Below, piece by piece: positions 33,242 to 42,104 of a stretch of 64,000 bases of DNA (position 1 is the first letter of the stretch; each line of letters begins with the position of its first letter). A program made the translations under genes and the position numbers. The notes beneath the pieces are model-generated. The model did no database searches, was not told where the DNA came from, and worked only from the letters and a program-made list of their open reading frames with translations. Source of the DNA: Trichobilharzia regenti (Eukaryota > Platyhelminthes > Trematoda > Strigeidida > Schistosomatidae); the NCBI GenBank assembly GCA_944472135.2, contig OX235265.1, positions 186,001 through 250,000 on the forward strand. Reading direction: 5' to 3'.

Positions 33242-35288
33242 CATCAAAGATAGGACTTCAGGTGAACATAGAGAAAAAAGAGGTGATGAAGATTCCTGAC
33301 CAAAAGCAACAGAAACAACAAGAGACAACAATCAGCATAATTGGGAAAATCTGAAAGAAGCAACCTCCTTTACCTACCTACCTACCTCGGAAGCACCGTT
33401 TCAGCTACAGGTGGATGGAACTGACGAGGATATAAAAGTAGCGAGGATCGGAAAAGCAAGACAAGCTTTCATTACTCTAAAGTCTGTGTGTAGGTCAACA
33501 GCACTCAACACGAAAAATAAGATGCGAATTTTCAACTCCAGTATGAAGTTTATTACCATAGTTTTCTGAATTTTTTCCTTCTCGTTCTCAGTGGAACATA
33601 GGGCTTCAAGCTAGTGGCTTGAAGTTTCTTTAACAGTGTTTAATTTTACAGGATGGGGTTGATAGCCTCATTCCCAACCTTTCCTCTTTACCAGCATTAT
33701 TTCTGGCTTAGCGAAGTAAAGCAGTGCGTTGGTGGCCGGGGATCGAGCCCTGGACCATGTCTATGGTCGGCGAACGTCCAAACCGCTGTATCACCAATGC
33801 ACTGCTACTATAATGATCAGAGAATCTGCGCCACGTCACGAAGGGCACTTCGACCAAACAACAAACCCTCATCAACAGCTGTCTTCGCTCAATACTACTC
33901 AGGGTCAGATGGCCGGAAAAGATCAGCAACAGGGATCTCTCGGAACAGATCAACCCAACAGGAAAGAATTGTGCAATAAATATGAAGGAAGAAATGCAGG
34001 TGGATTGCCCACACTCTCAGAAAACTACCAATTGAGTGACATCACACGTTAGACCATCGCTCGAGTGGAAACCGAATGTGAAGCGGCGAGTTGGTTGTCA
34101 GTGCGAAGGTGATATGGAGCAGGTCATGCGAAGAGGAGATGAAAATGTTGGCGGAGAACCAAACGCAGTGGAGACGTGCGGCTACAGCCCTACGTTCCTG
34201 TATGAACTAAAGGAGACAATAGTATTTATAATTATATACATATATATATAAATCAAAAAGACATTTTCTAATATTTTATTTTAGGCTATTTTTCTGATGA
34301 ATCTATAATGGATCGTGAAAGTTATGTGAAACGACGTCAAGGTGTTCGTGGTGTAAGTATAGATCCAGAGAAGACATATAATCATGAAATAGTTGTTCAT
34401 CCAAAAAGTGATCAACAAAAAGAAAAACTTATGCAAGTTGTACACGAGATCCATTTACTTCGATGTCTTGATCGCGATGATCATATCGAATTAATTAATG
34501 CAATGTTTGAGCGTAAAGTTGAACCAGGTGAAGAAGTTATTAAATTTGGTGAAGATGGTGATAATTTTTATATAATAGAAGATGGAGATTATGAAATATA
34601 TACAATGAAAGATAATCAAATGCAAAAAATAGCTGAATATAAAGGTAAAGGATCATTTGGTGAATTAGCCCTGCTATATAATACACCAAGAGCAGCTACA
34701 GTCAGAGCAATTACAAAAGGTACATTATGGGCAATCACTAGAGATACATTTCATGCCATAATAACAGCAAAAGCATTTAAAAAAAGAAAATTATATGAAT
34801 CATTGTTAGAAAAAGTTGATATTTTAAGTTATTTAACACCTTATGAACGTTTGAATGTGGCAGACACTTTACAAACACGTATTGTTGAAGAAGGCGAAGC
34901 CATTTTTTTACAAGGTCAATTAGGCTATGAAATGTATTTTATAATATCTGGTTCAGTGAAAGTGATTAGTAGAATTATGGGTAATGGAAATGTCGACGAG
35001 AAGGAAGAACACCAACACCACGAACAACAAGAACAAGAACAGGAAGGCGAAGAAATTGAATTATGTCAATTAAAAGAGAATGATTATTTTGGTGAATTAG
35101 CCTTATTGACAACAAAACCACGTGCAGCCTCCGTTTATGCCTTAGAGAGAACATGTTTAGCTGTTTTAGACGTGGATAGTTTTCATAGATTACTAGGACC
35201 ATGTGAAAAAGCATTAAAAGAAAAAACTCAACACTATGATGAACAACGTGCATATTTATGGAGTAAAAGACGAACAAGCAACGCATAA
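20191..35288 (+). CDS. cAMP-dependent protein kinase regulatory subunit, type-II-like (whole gene)
   Basis: Five exons join in consistent phase: 20191-20371, 21427-21495, 24925-25002, 32849-32914 and 34285-35288, giving 1398 nt and about 465 residues. Domains: docking/dimerisation helix bundle (residues ~13-45), acidic linker from three small exons, inhibitor segment with KRRQGVRGVS, then cyclic-nucleotide-binding domains A and B. The product holds the catalytic subunit inactive until cAMP binds. The docking sequence IPDGLKELLESLTFDVL is closer to RII than RI proteins. Family members are usually 370-420 residues, so this linker is long. Introns total about 13.7 kb and are packed with retroelements. 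All four introns have GT-AG ends and phase 1. Confidence 0.9.
20709..20788 (+). CDS. Possible alternative terminal exon of the kinase subunit
   Basis: After TTTTTAG at 20702-20708, the phase-1 reading from exon 1 continues VSDGPVSIPEPSSNNKERMR and six more residues to TAA at 20786-20788. Use of this exon would make an 86-residue protein with only the docking domain. No clear polyadenylation signal was seen just downstream, and no phase-compatible donor lies inside it. It may be chance. Confidence 0.35.
21427..21495 (+). CDS. Kinase regulatory subunit exon 2: linker cassette 1
   Basis: 69 nt, phase 1-1, preceded by a tandem acceptor CTGAAGAAG and followed by the donor GTGAGT. It encodes an acidic stretch (ANKDDANRNYESELKADVAQ). 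Using the second AG drops one codon and keeps frame. The upstream pyrimidine tract is modest, so this is the least certain of the three cassettes. Confidence 0.65.
22700..22930 (-). mobile_element. tRNA-derived SINE, family B, copy 3
   Basis: Diverged minus-strand copy in kinase intron 2. The tail CCTGTGTTCCAATAGGGACG is at the left end and the tRNA-like head at the right, with B box GGTTCGATTCC. Confidence 0.75.
23855..24400 (-). mobile_element. Hammerhead SINE C, copy 3, split by a SINE A
   Basis: The 3' body (23870-23931) and the remaining hammerhead, pol III head and leader (24127-24400) are separated by SINE A copy 5. The break falls inside the hammerhead, between the stem I return strand and the GAAA box, destroying the ribozyme. 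Confidence 0.8.
23932..24126 (+). mobile_element. tRNA-derived SINE, family A, copy 5, inside SINE C
   Basis: Complete from CACACAGTGGTTAGGAC to the AAATAAATAAAAAAATAAA tail. It is nested in SINE C copy 3, so family A was active after family C had landed here. Confidence 0.85.
24425..24725 (-). mobile_element. Hammerhead SINE C remnants (copy 4 and a 3' piece)
   Basis: A short 3' body piece (TTCATCATGAGCTGACAT near 24445) is followed by a diverged full-length copy (about 24500-24725). Its hammerhead region still reads GAAGAGTCC and GACGAAACGGC on the minus strand, but the core C is changed and stem II is weakened. Confidence 0.65.
24925..25002 (+). CDS. Kinase regulatory subunit exon 3: linker cassette 2
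   Basis: 78 nt, phase 1-1, acceptor AACCAG at 24919-24924, donor GTAAGC at 25003. It encodes DEEGKQDVNDYQNVEETPVS and seven further residues ending in EG. It is acidic and probably disordered. Confidence 0.8.
25240..26550 (-). mobile_element. Penelope-like element, degenerate (PLE copy 4)
   Basis: Same family as PLE copy 1. Minus strand: connector remnants (26540-26000), nuclease with NYIDQTSRSGVVRL where YIG has become YID (about 25915), ITESLFIES near 25700, and 3' flank to 25240. Several stops and small deletions are present. It sits in kinase intron 3. Confidence 0.75.
26820..27780 (-). mobile_element. Penelope-like element fragment (PLE copy 5)
   Basis: Minus strand: SIFRKQTWGGQCLHFTSFVP and FSRARKICTSDTLMDKL (27640-27490) are the RT thumb/connector, then KKAIFINLPFKGDQ. 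A damaged nuclease (TYISRTNR, EHVPKWLVNHI; 27170-27060) follows. It is closer to PLE copy 2 than to copy 1. The two frames are offset, so it is dead. Confidence 0.8.
28022..28560. mobile_element. Head-to-head pair of hammerhead SINE C copies 5 and 6
   Basis: A minus copy (28022-28240) and a plus copy (28245-28560) meet at their leaders. The plus copy has stem I GUACUG/CAGUAC (28456-28461, 28496-28501), a mutated core CCAAUGA, and stem II AUCC/GGAU in place of GUCC/GGAC. The minus copy has core CGGAUGA and GUU at the cleavage site. Neither ribozyme core is complete. Confidence 0.7.
28560..29517. other. Intronic DNA without recognised feature
   Basis: Part of kinase intron 3. A 79-codon open frame at 29013-29252 has no family signature or splice context. 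Confidence 0.35.
29518..30240 (-). pseudogene. Unidentified long ORF, frameshifted, antisense in kinase intron 3
   Basis: A minus-strand frame runs from about 30240 to 29597 (the formal start at 30286 lies in the flanking RTE). A second frame takes over at a G-run near 29635-29650 and continues as STRYLNISFSAPPIENLLEN to a stop at 29518. The composition is that of a folded soluble protein (for example KCLNLTKEQCGDFHSF), with no transmembrane segments or RT motifs. I do not recognise the family. It could be a retrocopy of a host mRNA, a decayed exon or part of an uncharacterised transposon. Confidence 0.5.
30245..31168 (+). mobile_element. RTE-type LINE 3' part (RTE-2 copy 1) with inserted SINE
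   Basis: Plus strand, in shifting frames: YLGSIVS, RIGKARQAFITLKSV, KIRIFNSNVKSVLLYGSETW (near 30480-30530), GRKKWRWIS. A family A SINE sits at 30757-30943. The 3' end reads GCCCTATGTTCCTTTAGGAA, then AAAGGAAATAATAATAATAA, the short repeat tail of RTE elements. The blocks match the C-terminal region of RTE ORF2. Confidence 0.8.
30757..30943 (-). mobile_element. tRNA-derived SINE, family A, copy 6, inside RTE-2 copy 1
   Basis: Minus-strand copy. The T-run at 30757-30767 is its A-rich tail and GTGCGTTGGTGGCACAGTGG its head at the right end. Confidence 0.85.
31170..31780. other. Intronic DNA without recognised feature
   Basis: Kinase intron 3. A sentence-long stretch near 31440-31490 (AAAGTGTTAGTGCTTT..GTTGTTGTCTAACGTGACTA) resembles 28865-28915, so it is probably an unclassified old repeat. 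Confidence 0.35.
31780..32590 (-). mobile_element. Penelope-like element fragment (PLE copy 6)
   Basis: Minus strand: nuclease N-terminal side KSTVVIPYKEGTSGTTLRRI (32530-32450), a YIGQT-type remnant near 32290, ITETLFIES and [10 protein letters not shown] (32060-31960), and 3' flank. It belongs to the subfamily of PLE copy 14 at 56.5-57.3 kb and is related to copy 1. Confidence 0.75.
32849..32914 (+). CDS. Kinase regulatory subunit exon 4: linker cassette 3
   Basis: 66 nt, phase 1-1, acceptor AACTAG at 32843-32848, donor GTAGGC at 32915. It encodes DEEVEVKGDIEEVPDPDVSV then VEG. It starts with DEE and ends with EG, like cassette 2, suggesting an exon duplication. Confidence 0.8.
33191..33239. 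repeat. (TA)n microsatellite
   Basis: About 48 bp of uninterrupted TA in kinase intron 4, directly before an RTE-2 fragment. Confidence 0.95.
33240..34215 (+). mobile_element. RTE-type LINE 3' part (RTE-2 copy 2) with inserted SINE B
   Basis: It aligns with 30245-31168 from the NRDNNQHN region to the end GCCCTACGTTCCTGTATGAA. It is interrupted at 33571-33802 by SINE B copy 4. It ends only 70 bp before the acceptor of kinase exon 5. Confidence 0.8.
33571..33802 (-). mobile_element. tRNA-derived SINE, family B, copy 4
   Basis: Complete minus-strand copy: tail CCTATGTTCCACTGAGAACG at the left, body, and tRNA-like head with B box GGGCTCGATCCC at the right. Confidence 0.85.
34285..35288 (+). CDS. 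Kinase regulatory subunit exon 5: inhibitor site and both cAMP-binding domains
   Basis: The acceptor TTTTAG ends at 34284. The inhibitor segment is YVKRRQGVRGVSIDPE; the Ser is preceded by R at -3 but G at -2, so it departs from the usual RRxS/RRxA. Domain A has the phosphate-binding cassette FGELALLYNTPRAATV (~34650-34700) and domain B FGELALLTTKPRAASVYA (~35090-35140); both keep the Glu and Arg that contact cAMP. Domain B has a His/Gln/Glu-rich insertion (EEHQHHEQQEQEQEGEE). Stop TAA is at 35286. AATAAA-type signals follow near 35468 and 35512. Confidence 0.95.
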
Positions 35289-35569
35289 GGAAACCAAAAA
35301 AAGGAGAAATGGGATTATCGTGTTTCTGTGTTATTTGACATTAGAATAATATAAAATAAAAAGCATAAAAGATATTAATATCTATCTATCTACTTCAACT
35401 TATCATAACCAATTTTATTTTTGCCATCTAATTTCTTGACATTTTATCAAAAATTTTATTTTTCAAGTTGAATAAATAAGATTTTTAAAAAAAGGATTGT
35501 AATTAACTGCTCAATAAAAACTGAAAATGAAGATTGTAATTTAAGAGAATGATAAACACTGCAGATGAA

Positions 35570-36680
35570 CAATGAAGTTCAGAATAGCATATCACTTACA
35601 TCTGTAGAAGAGGAAGATAATTGTTTATCTTTCCTAGACATATTGCTTAGTCGACGGCTTGATGGGTCAATAAAAAGATCTTTTAATAGGAAACCTACCT
35701 GGACAGGGCAGTCAGTATCTTAATTACTACAGTTTCTGCCCTGTTCGGTACAAAAGAGCCTTAGTGAGTGAGGTGCCTCTTCAGTAGAATCCAACGAATA
35801 TGCACTGAAGATACACTTGATGGGGAAGAAAGAAAGTTGACAAAAACTCTGTCTGGTTGATAACAATTATCCAGACAAGTTCATCAGGAGATATAAAGTA
35901 GTCAGTGGAAGACCAAGACCCACTCTCCAACTCACCCCTAAGAAAGACGTGTACATCAAAGCTACCCTATATGGGGCATCAAAGCGGCTTGATAACTAGA
36001 CAAAGGCTGAACGCTGCTGTTAAAAAGACTTTTTATACAGCTAATATCATAATAATAATAGAGAATGTAAAGCCATTATATCTATCTAAGCCCTTCGAAC
36101 ATGGGAAAAATGACGTCATATCCCACTGTATTTACCAATTTGAATGTACGTGTGGACACACATACATAGGGAGGACTCATCGATCTCTACAAGTAAGGGC
36201 TTCAGAGCATATTCCAAAATGGCTCCAGAAACAAATGGAATCATCAGAACCTATTAACGACGAGAACAGGAGACCTAGCTCTTCCATTGCGAAACATATT
36301 ATAGAGACAGATCATAAAATTGATGTTAACAGATCTTTTAAACCTATCTATAAAACGTGTTTGGGGCGTATCCTAAACTTTGTAGAAGCCCTAGCACTTA
36401 GAAAGTTCAAGCCACCTTTATGCGTTCAAAAACAATTTGTCATCACACTAAACCTTTCTTGGTAAATTTTGTTTTGATACCATAGCAGATGTACTATTAC
36501 CTCTGCTGTTTGGTTTAGTGGTCTTCATTGTTATTTTTACCTTGAATATGTCCTTTTAACTTGACCTAAGTCTATTTTTCTCAACTCTTACCTCTTTATT
36601 AATTTCATATATATTTCTATGACAAATCCGTGTGCAATGGATCAGATTGTTCGAAATGTGTTGCGCAAATACATTACACG
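35570..36680 (+). mobile_element. Penelope-like element fragment (PLE copy 7)
   Basis: Begins about 280 bp after the kinase stop codon. Plus strand: CLSFLDILLSRRLDGSIKRS (35620-35680), thumb remnants with stops, then an uninterrupted nuclease in frame 35905-36465 with HCIYQFECTCGHTYIGRT, EHIPKWL and SSSIAKHIIETDHKID. The 3' flank 36470-36620 matches that of PLE copy 3. The RT core is missing. Confidence 0.85.
35905..36465 (+). pseudogene. GIY-YIG endonuclease domain of PLE copy 7
   Basis: A 186-codon frame whose real content starts at about residue 50. It holds paired Cys, YIGRTHRSLQ, and the complete C-terminal block NFVEALALRKFKPPLCVQKQ up to the natural stop. It is an open remnant of a 5'-truncated element. 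Confidence 0.75.
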
Positions 36681-36751
36681 ATTCAGACAAATTGCGTCTT
36701 CTTATTGCTTTATCTAAATTCATAAAGGGAACTAATTGTTTTAAAAGTACC

Positions 36752-37320
36752 ATTAGTTAGAGAACCATCGTAAACACCACCCCCCAGGGAGTAATGGTTA
36801 GCGGTTTCGTCCTAGTTTGGAACTCTTCGATAGTGCACACACATAACCCCACTGGAGTTCAAACCCATGTGCATCTGGTTGCAAAGTGAGCTTGTAGGTC
36901 ATTGAGCCATTGAGATCTGATCTATTGGTTCATGCATTTTAACTTCTGCCAATTTGTGATGTACAATAGGGCGCTAACACCAGCTAGTTACTGGTTCTAT
37001 GCAGGATGCTACCTGGAGTTCTAGTGGGAGGCCGTGACCAACGGGGTCCACATTAAGTCAAGCAAGACAACAGTTACTCGCGCGATGACACTGGCTGGCT
37101 GTCGTAGGGGTTACAATTCACGGGGAGTCAGTTAGGGTCCCAGTAGTTGAATGGTCTACAAGTTCACCCAGTGAGGTCATGTCTGCGCATTGCCGAAGTG
37201 TCCCAGACTAGGACAAAACACCTATCCTGCACTTCCTGATTTTTCAAAAGTTCTCTAACAAATATGTACTCATGACCAAACCTGTAACCAATCAAACCTT
37301 TGCAAACTAACACTTTAAAA
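36752..37320. mobile_element. Head-to-head pair of hammerhead SINE C copies 7 and 8
   Basis: A minus copy (36752-37000) and a plus copy (37005-37320) meet at a junction resembling that of the 28-kb pair (GCTAGTTACTGGTTCTA here, GCTAGTGACCGGTTGTA there). Both hammerhead cores are degraded (for example TCGAAGA and CCGAAGU instead of CUGANGA), while the stem II/GAAA part is still readable in copy 7. Confidence 0.65.
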
Positions 37321-37770
37321 TTTTCTTAAATGTAAATTATACCTGAGTGTTTTAACGGCTTAAATCTAGAAAACTGCACGCTAATTGATTTACACTCACA
37401 TAGTAAGCATATAGAGTTGCCTAGCAGATAACGCTTTTTTAGATGTCGCTCAATGGCTTAAACAATAAGCTTTCAACCAATAGGTCCTAAGTTCAAGTCC
37501 CATTCTATATGCTTCAGACAAGGGTAGTATCTTCAATTCCCAGATAATAAATATAAGTAATAGCCTGACACCTGAAAAAATATGTTCTGGGCAAACAACT
37601 TCAAACGACTAATGATTTCAGCATATAAATGTCGGAGAATACTGAACCACTATTCACGAACCGTCTCACGAACTTGGAGTCTCTTTCGTCAATTCTCAGT
37701 GATTAATAAATGAATTAAAGAAAGGAAGGCATCAAAAATCGAATGAAAGCAAAATTTAGAGTTTTTAATA
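37320..37770. other. No recognised feature
   Basis: AT-rich sequence between repeats. A tRNA-like phrase near 37440-37500 (CAATGGCTTAAACAATAAGC ... GTTCAAGTCCC) suggests an old SINE head, too diverged to assign. Confidence 0.35.
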
Positions 37771-37774
37771 ATAA

Positions 37775-38570
37775 TAATAATATTGATTTACTTTATTCCA
37801 AAAACAGTATTTGTGATACAGAATGGAATTTTCAGCATTAATCACAATATTGCACCTAATTTCCTCAAATTATAAATAAAATTAATCACACAGAAAATCT
37901 TCCACATTTACAATAGGGGGAATGTGAAAAACAAGCAGCATATAAAGTGGAAATAATAATAATAATGATAACAGCTAATGTAATAATAATAATACAAGCG
38001 AAATTTTCCGTGGGCTTTTTTAACACAGTATTGGCAATGCGGTATAGAAATCCGAGCATGCTTAAAAATATTGAATATAATGTTCTTTCTACATGATATG
38101 GTGAGGGGAAAAACAAAGATTACTGCCGTCATGGAGATAAGTTGGTGTTTACAATTATGATAGTAAAACAAAGAATTAACAGGATCATAGATATAATAGA
38201 AATAATAAAAGTAAAACTTGAAGGTATATAAGGAGGGATGGAGGAAATTGTTTATTTACTAGATGAAAAAAGGTTAGTCAGTTCTTGCCTGACACTATTT
38301 TCATCACATAAAATACGTGTCAAGTATGGTATCATAGAATTTTTATACTTAGACGTGAGAGCATACAGTTTTCTGAAGTTACTTCTTGTTCTACTTGAGG
38401 AGATGCAAGGTGAAAGCTCAGGATAAAGCGGATACTCCAAGTCAGACAAAATCCCTTTAGCAAATTTATTGCATGAAGTCAAGCGCCTATCGACAACGAT
38501 GTTAACTATGTGGTCCTGGTGTTTGGTGGAATACAGTAAATCACTAGAGAAAAACTCCATATATGAAAGG
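37775..38570 (-). mobile_element. LINE 3' end sharing its tail with SINE A
   Basis: Minus strand: a 102-codon frame (38560-38252) ends RKLYALTSKYKNSMIPYLTR and about 20 more residues, the kind of C terminus seen in LINE proteins after the RT. It is followed by a 3' UTR and, at 37860-37790, GCTGAAAATTCCATTCTGTA then ACAAATACTGTTTTTGGAAT and an ATT-repeat end. That last 70 bp aligns with the tail of the family A SINEs. The RT itself is absent. Confidence 0.6.
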
Positions 38571-39060
38571 TACTCAGAAGTCTTCTCCCTTACATCATAA
38601 ACGACTTTCGTAGTGCCAGCAAAATTTTCATTTTCTTAAACGCGATTAAGTCAGAACTAAAGGACAAGGTCAGTGTACTTCATCACTTTGTCAACACCTA
38701 CCATTAAAATAGGCATTCTTACAAACCACTTCTAACGAAATTCGCAAACACATCTTCAATATTCCTACATTCGTTTTCGATACGTTTCGAGCTAGAGAAT
38801 CACAACATAAGATCCAGGTAAACAAAGCTACCTTTAGAATCATATCTAAAATACTGTTGCATTACTGCATAATTGGGAGGGTTCACATTACGAAATATAA
38901 GTAGCGTCATGTACCTGTATCTGATAAATTAGCGGGAGCTTATTACTATTATGGATAATTTCATGTCGATATCTTCTTAACCTTGTTACACACATCCAAG
39001 ACATGTAGTTTTTATAGTTTAGAGACTGAAACCTGGGCATTTTATACAGAAATATTTCAA
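38570..39060. other. No clear gene; probable Penelope remnants
   Basis: Short, heavily mutated stretches resemble Penelope connector sequence, but no motif is intact. Confidence 0.3.
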
Positions 39061-39420
39061 AAAGAATGGTCACTGAACAAAGAATACTGTTTTCGATAAA
39101 TTCCTCATCAGGCTCTACAGTTATATATACATAATAGCGGCAGCAAGTACATTGGAAGGACAGAAAGAAGGGCTTCTATCCGGTTTTCAGAGCATATTCC
39201 AAGAAACTTACGCCTAAAAGGAAGCAGATATTTACAAATTGCAATTACAAGGCACCTTATGGATACGGGTCATTTTGTCGAGATTTCCAAATCCTTCAAA
39301 GTATTAAACATACAAAGGACAGCGAATCTACTAAGATTTGCTGAAGCAATTGCAATCAAACGTCACAGACCAGACTTATGCATACAGAGAGAGACTTACT
39401 TACTTTACTTCGGCTATCTC
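39060..39420 (+). mobile_element. Penelope-like nuclease fragment (PLE copy 8)
   Basis: Plus strand: GSKYIGRTERRASIRFSEHI (39130-39195), then HLMDTGHFVEISKSFKV and LRFAEAIAIKRHRPDLC to about 39390. It starts abruptly after a flank (39060-39125) that matches 53660-53735. Confidence 0.75.
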
Positions 39421-39807
39421 CTACGGGAGGATGAACCGGCTTCATGAACATCTCGAATGTTTGTAAGAGAGTTGATGAAGTTTCATGGGAATTGGGTACG
39501 AGTGATGTCCCCAGAATCGCTCGGCCTTTTGTTTGAGAGTACAGCTCTAGCCTTTACACAACCAAGTGTGACCTATAAGGCAGTAGGAGTGGAGTAGGGA
39601 GTCCACTATCCATTGGTAGCCGATGACCGGAGTCCGGTTCATACGCCTTTTTGAATGGGGCCAGACATCCAGGGCATCAAATAAGCCCTTTGTCCATACG
39701 ACTGCCGGTGAACTCCGGTGAGCTTCATACGCCAGTCGTTGGAGGTTTGGAATCAGGGTTTAGCCATCTGATATGTATCCACATATATATATTTATGTGT
39801 GTGTGTA
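39420..39807. other. GC-richer DNA without a recognised gene
   Basis: Contains GGCCAGACATCCAGGGCATC and similar phrases that look repeat-derived, but I cannot name the family. It directly precedes the possible LTR. Confidence 0.3.
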
Positions 39808-40172
39808 TGTTGGTCTCTCTTTCTGTTTGCTCGCTTAGTCTGTGACCATTTCACTTGTATGAACCTGTCTGCTTTAACAATGTATATTCCATTTATATTA
39901 TATATAATATGAGTGTTTGTTGACAGTCCGTTGCTTAGTGACATATATCCATATATGGTTGTTTGACATGTCTGCTATATATATTTTGCTATATATATAT
40001 TTCGTTCACACATTCTGTGTGAACTACTTTACTTACTTACCACTTTGGTGTGAGACCATTTATTTTCGTCTCCTTGTGTTTGGACAATAGAAGTATCATC
40101 GCAAACCTAGTGGTCTTCTGATTTCCGCCTTCTTGCGTCAGGACTATTAAATTCTCGACCAGTTCATAACAA
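39808..40172 (+). repeat. Possible solo LTR, copy 1
   Basis: Starts TGTTGGTCTCTC and ends CATAACA. It is followed by ATAATTTAGCGACGAGTACA, where a primer-binding site would be. It aligns with 54363-54759 over most of its length, including TCGCAAACCTAGTGGTCTTC near the end. No gag or pol follows either copy. Confidence 0.6.
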
Positions 40173-40800
40173 TAATTTAGCGACGAGTACATAGCACCAT
40201 CTCCCTTAGACTGTCATCCAATGGACAGTCAACCCGGTGAAGAGCGCCGGGCATCCGCTTTTGCCCCCTCACTTCGGTGAAATAAACACCTGCGCCACGT
40301 GAAGGCAGTGAGTAGGACTTCCTCAGGAGAGGCTATGTAAGACGCACGGTCATATGGGAGCATTTCAAGAGGTGTACGGAGGGGTGGCTAACCCGCAGCG
40401 CAAGACACCCACCCCCGACCATCCTGAGGCTCTGGAGGCATACAGAGAGAGAGAGTGTGTGTGTGGTCAATCTCTCACTCCCTTGGTAACCATATCACTT
40501 TCATTACACTGATTAGTCATACACACTAGTGAGCTCAGTTCACTAAGCAAGTTTTCAAATTGATGAACTTTGGCCTTCTTGAGTTGCCATGTTGACACTG
40601 TTTATTAGATTTTCCTGTTTTCTGCCTTCTCTCACCCCCCTTTTTTCTTCTTCAATAGTTTGACAGTGGATAAATTGATGGTGACTTAGATTATAATACT
40701 TATATTTCAGATGCGTTCACCTTATAATGTCTTACCTATTACCTTTCAAACAATGAAGTATGAAATGTTATTATTTATAACCATTGTAATTTCAGGTAGT
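40173..40800. other. Sequence after LTR copy 1, no gene recognised
   Basis: The first ~270 bp are unusually GC-rich (for example CCCGCAGCGCAAGACACCCA near 40395). It may be leader sequence of the LTR element or another repeat. The rest is AT-rich with nothing recognised. Confidence 0.35.
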
Positions 40801-41520
40801 TCGCAGTTAGCTGATGAGAACCTGTGAAATAGAATGATATCATTTTATACTACAAATCTGGTCTTTCTTTCTCTATCAGAATGAATTAGTGTTATTAACA
40901 ACATTAATGTTTAGATAACATCCAATCAATAATATCACTGGATTACAGTTCAGTAGTATCGACATAATAATAAATTGAATGTCAGACAGAGAAATTAAGA
41001 AAGATAATATTACAAATTCATGAATTTATCTTCGCCATTAAAGGCCGGCCAGGCCGGTAGTAGTGGCTGACTGGACTTGCTTCTTTTGCACACAAAGCAC
41101 TGGTTGTTTCACTCGAAATGGGGTAGCCTCTGATGTTTGAAGCATACGGTACTTCGACGTTTTTGGCAATTTATGAGGCACTCGGTAGATGATTGAGAAG
41201 GATTCTTCAATACTGGCTGGCTTTGTGACTGGTTTGCACCAGATAGTCCAATATCGAACTGTTGATGGTTTTTACTACGCCTTTACTTAGCCATACTTGG
41301 AGATGTTCCCGAACGAGCACAAAAAATCAAGTTCCTAGAACAAAGGCCGATATAACTCGCTCCACAGGAGTAGTTGAATTGGTAAATATAATTAGAAGTG
41401 GCTAGTCTAGGTACTTCATCTTCCAGCTCAGGAAATATTTCCATGCGATATAAATTAAGAAATAAGTGAGCAAAGAATATTTCTTCCATAAGGTCTCATC
41501 AAAATTGTACATTTAAACGG
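40800..41520 (-). mobile_element. Penelope-like nuclease fragment (PLE copy 9)
   Basis: Minus strand: YIYQFNYSCGASYIGLCSRN (41390-41330) and shifted downstream blocks to about 41060, then the 3' flank 41040-40860, which matches 53880-53720. Several frameshifts. Confidence 0.75.
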
Positions 41521-41666
41521 GTGAGTGATTACCAATCATCACAGGAGTGTGGCTCATTGATTAAGGGAATCAACCTATCCACTTGATTAGTTCCACCTAC
41601 TTCCATCTAAGAAACTAGGCAGTATCCAAAAACTCAAACTTATCAGACTGCATTTTGTCCACTGTG

Positions 41667-41853
41667 TTTCGGTGGCACAGTACTTAGGACTCCCGCCGAC
41701 CATGCACATAGTCCGAGGTTCGATTCCCTGCCAACGCACACCTGATATCTATGGTCGGCCTACGAAATTTGGGCTACCGATATCCATGCTGAAAATTCCA
41801 TATTTGTACCAAAAATACAGTGTGAAATCAAGCTGTAATCAAGAAAAAAAATT
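41667..41853 (+). mobile_element. tRNA-derived SINE, family A, copy 7
   Basis: Head TTTCGGTGGCACAGTACTTA, B box GGTTCGATTCC, body and tail CAAGCTGTAATCAAG plus an A-run are present. Confidence 0.85.
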
Positions 41854-42104
41854 ATACTGTCAGTATTTTCATGTTGTTATCACCAAAAATATAAGATGAC
41901 ACTAATAAGTGTGGAACACGGCCTGTCAGATAAATTGGTGAGGACAGATTGATTCGCAGTATTGTCAGATATAAATAGATGCAATACTCCTCTCTCTGTT
42001 GTTGGTAATATAGAAAACAAGCAGCGGAAAACTACTGTCAATGAAGACTTATTGTACTGAAACTCGTAAAATATTAACTGTCTGATTATATTTCGTGAAG
42101 AAAA

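Noticed and set aside
34975..35286. 103-codon minus-strand frame over the kinase exon
   Set aside because: It is the antisense shadow of the cAMP-binding domain B exon and has no family signature.
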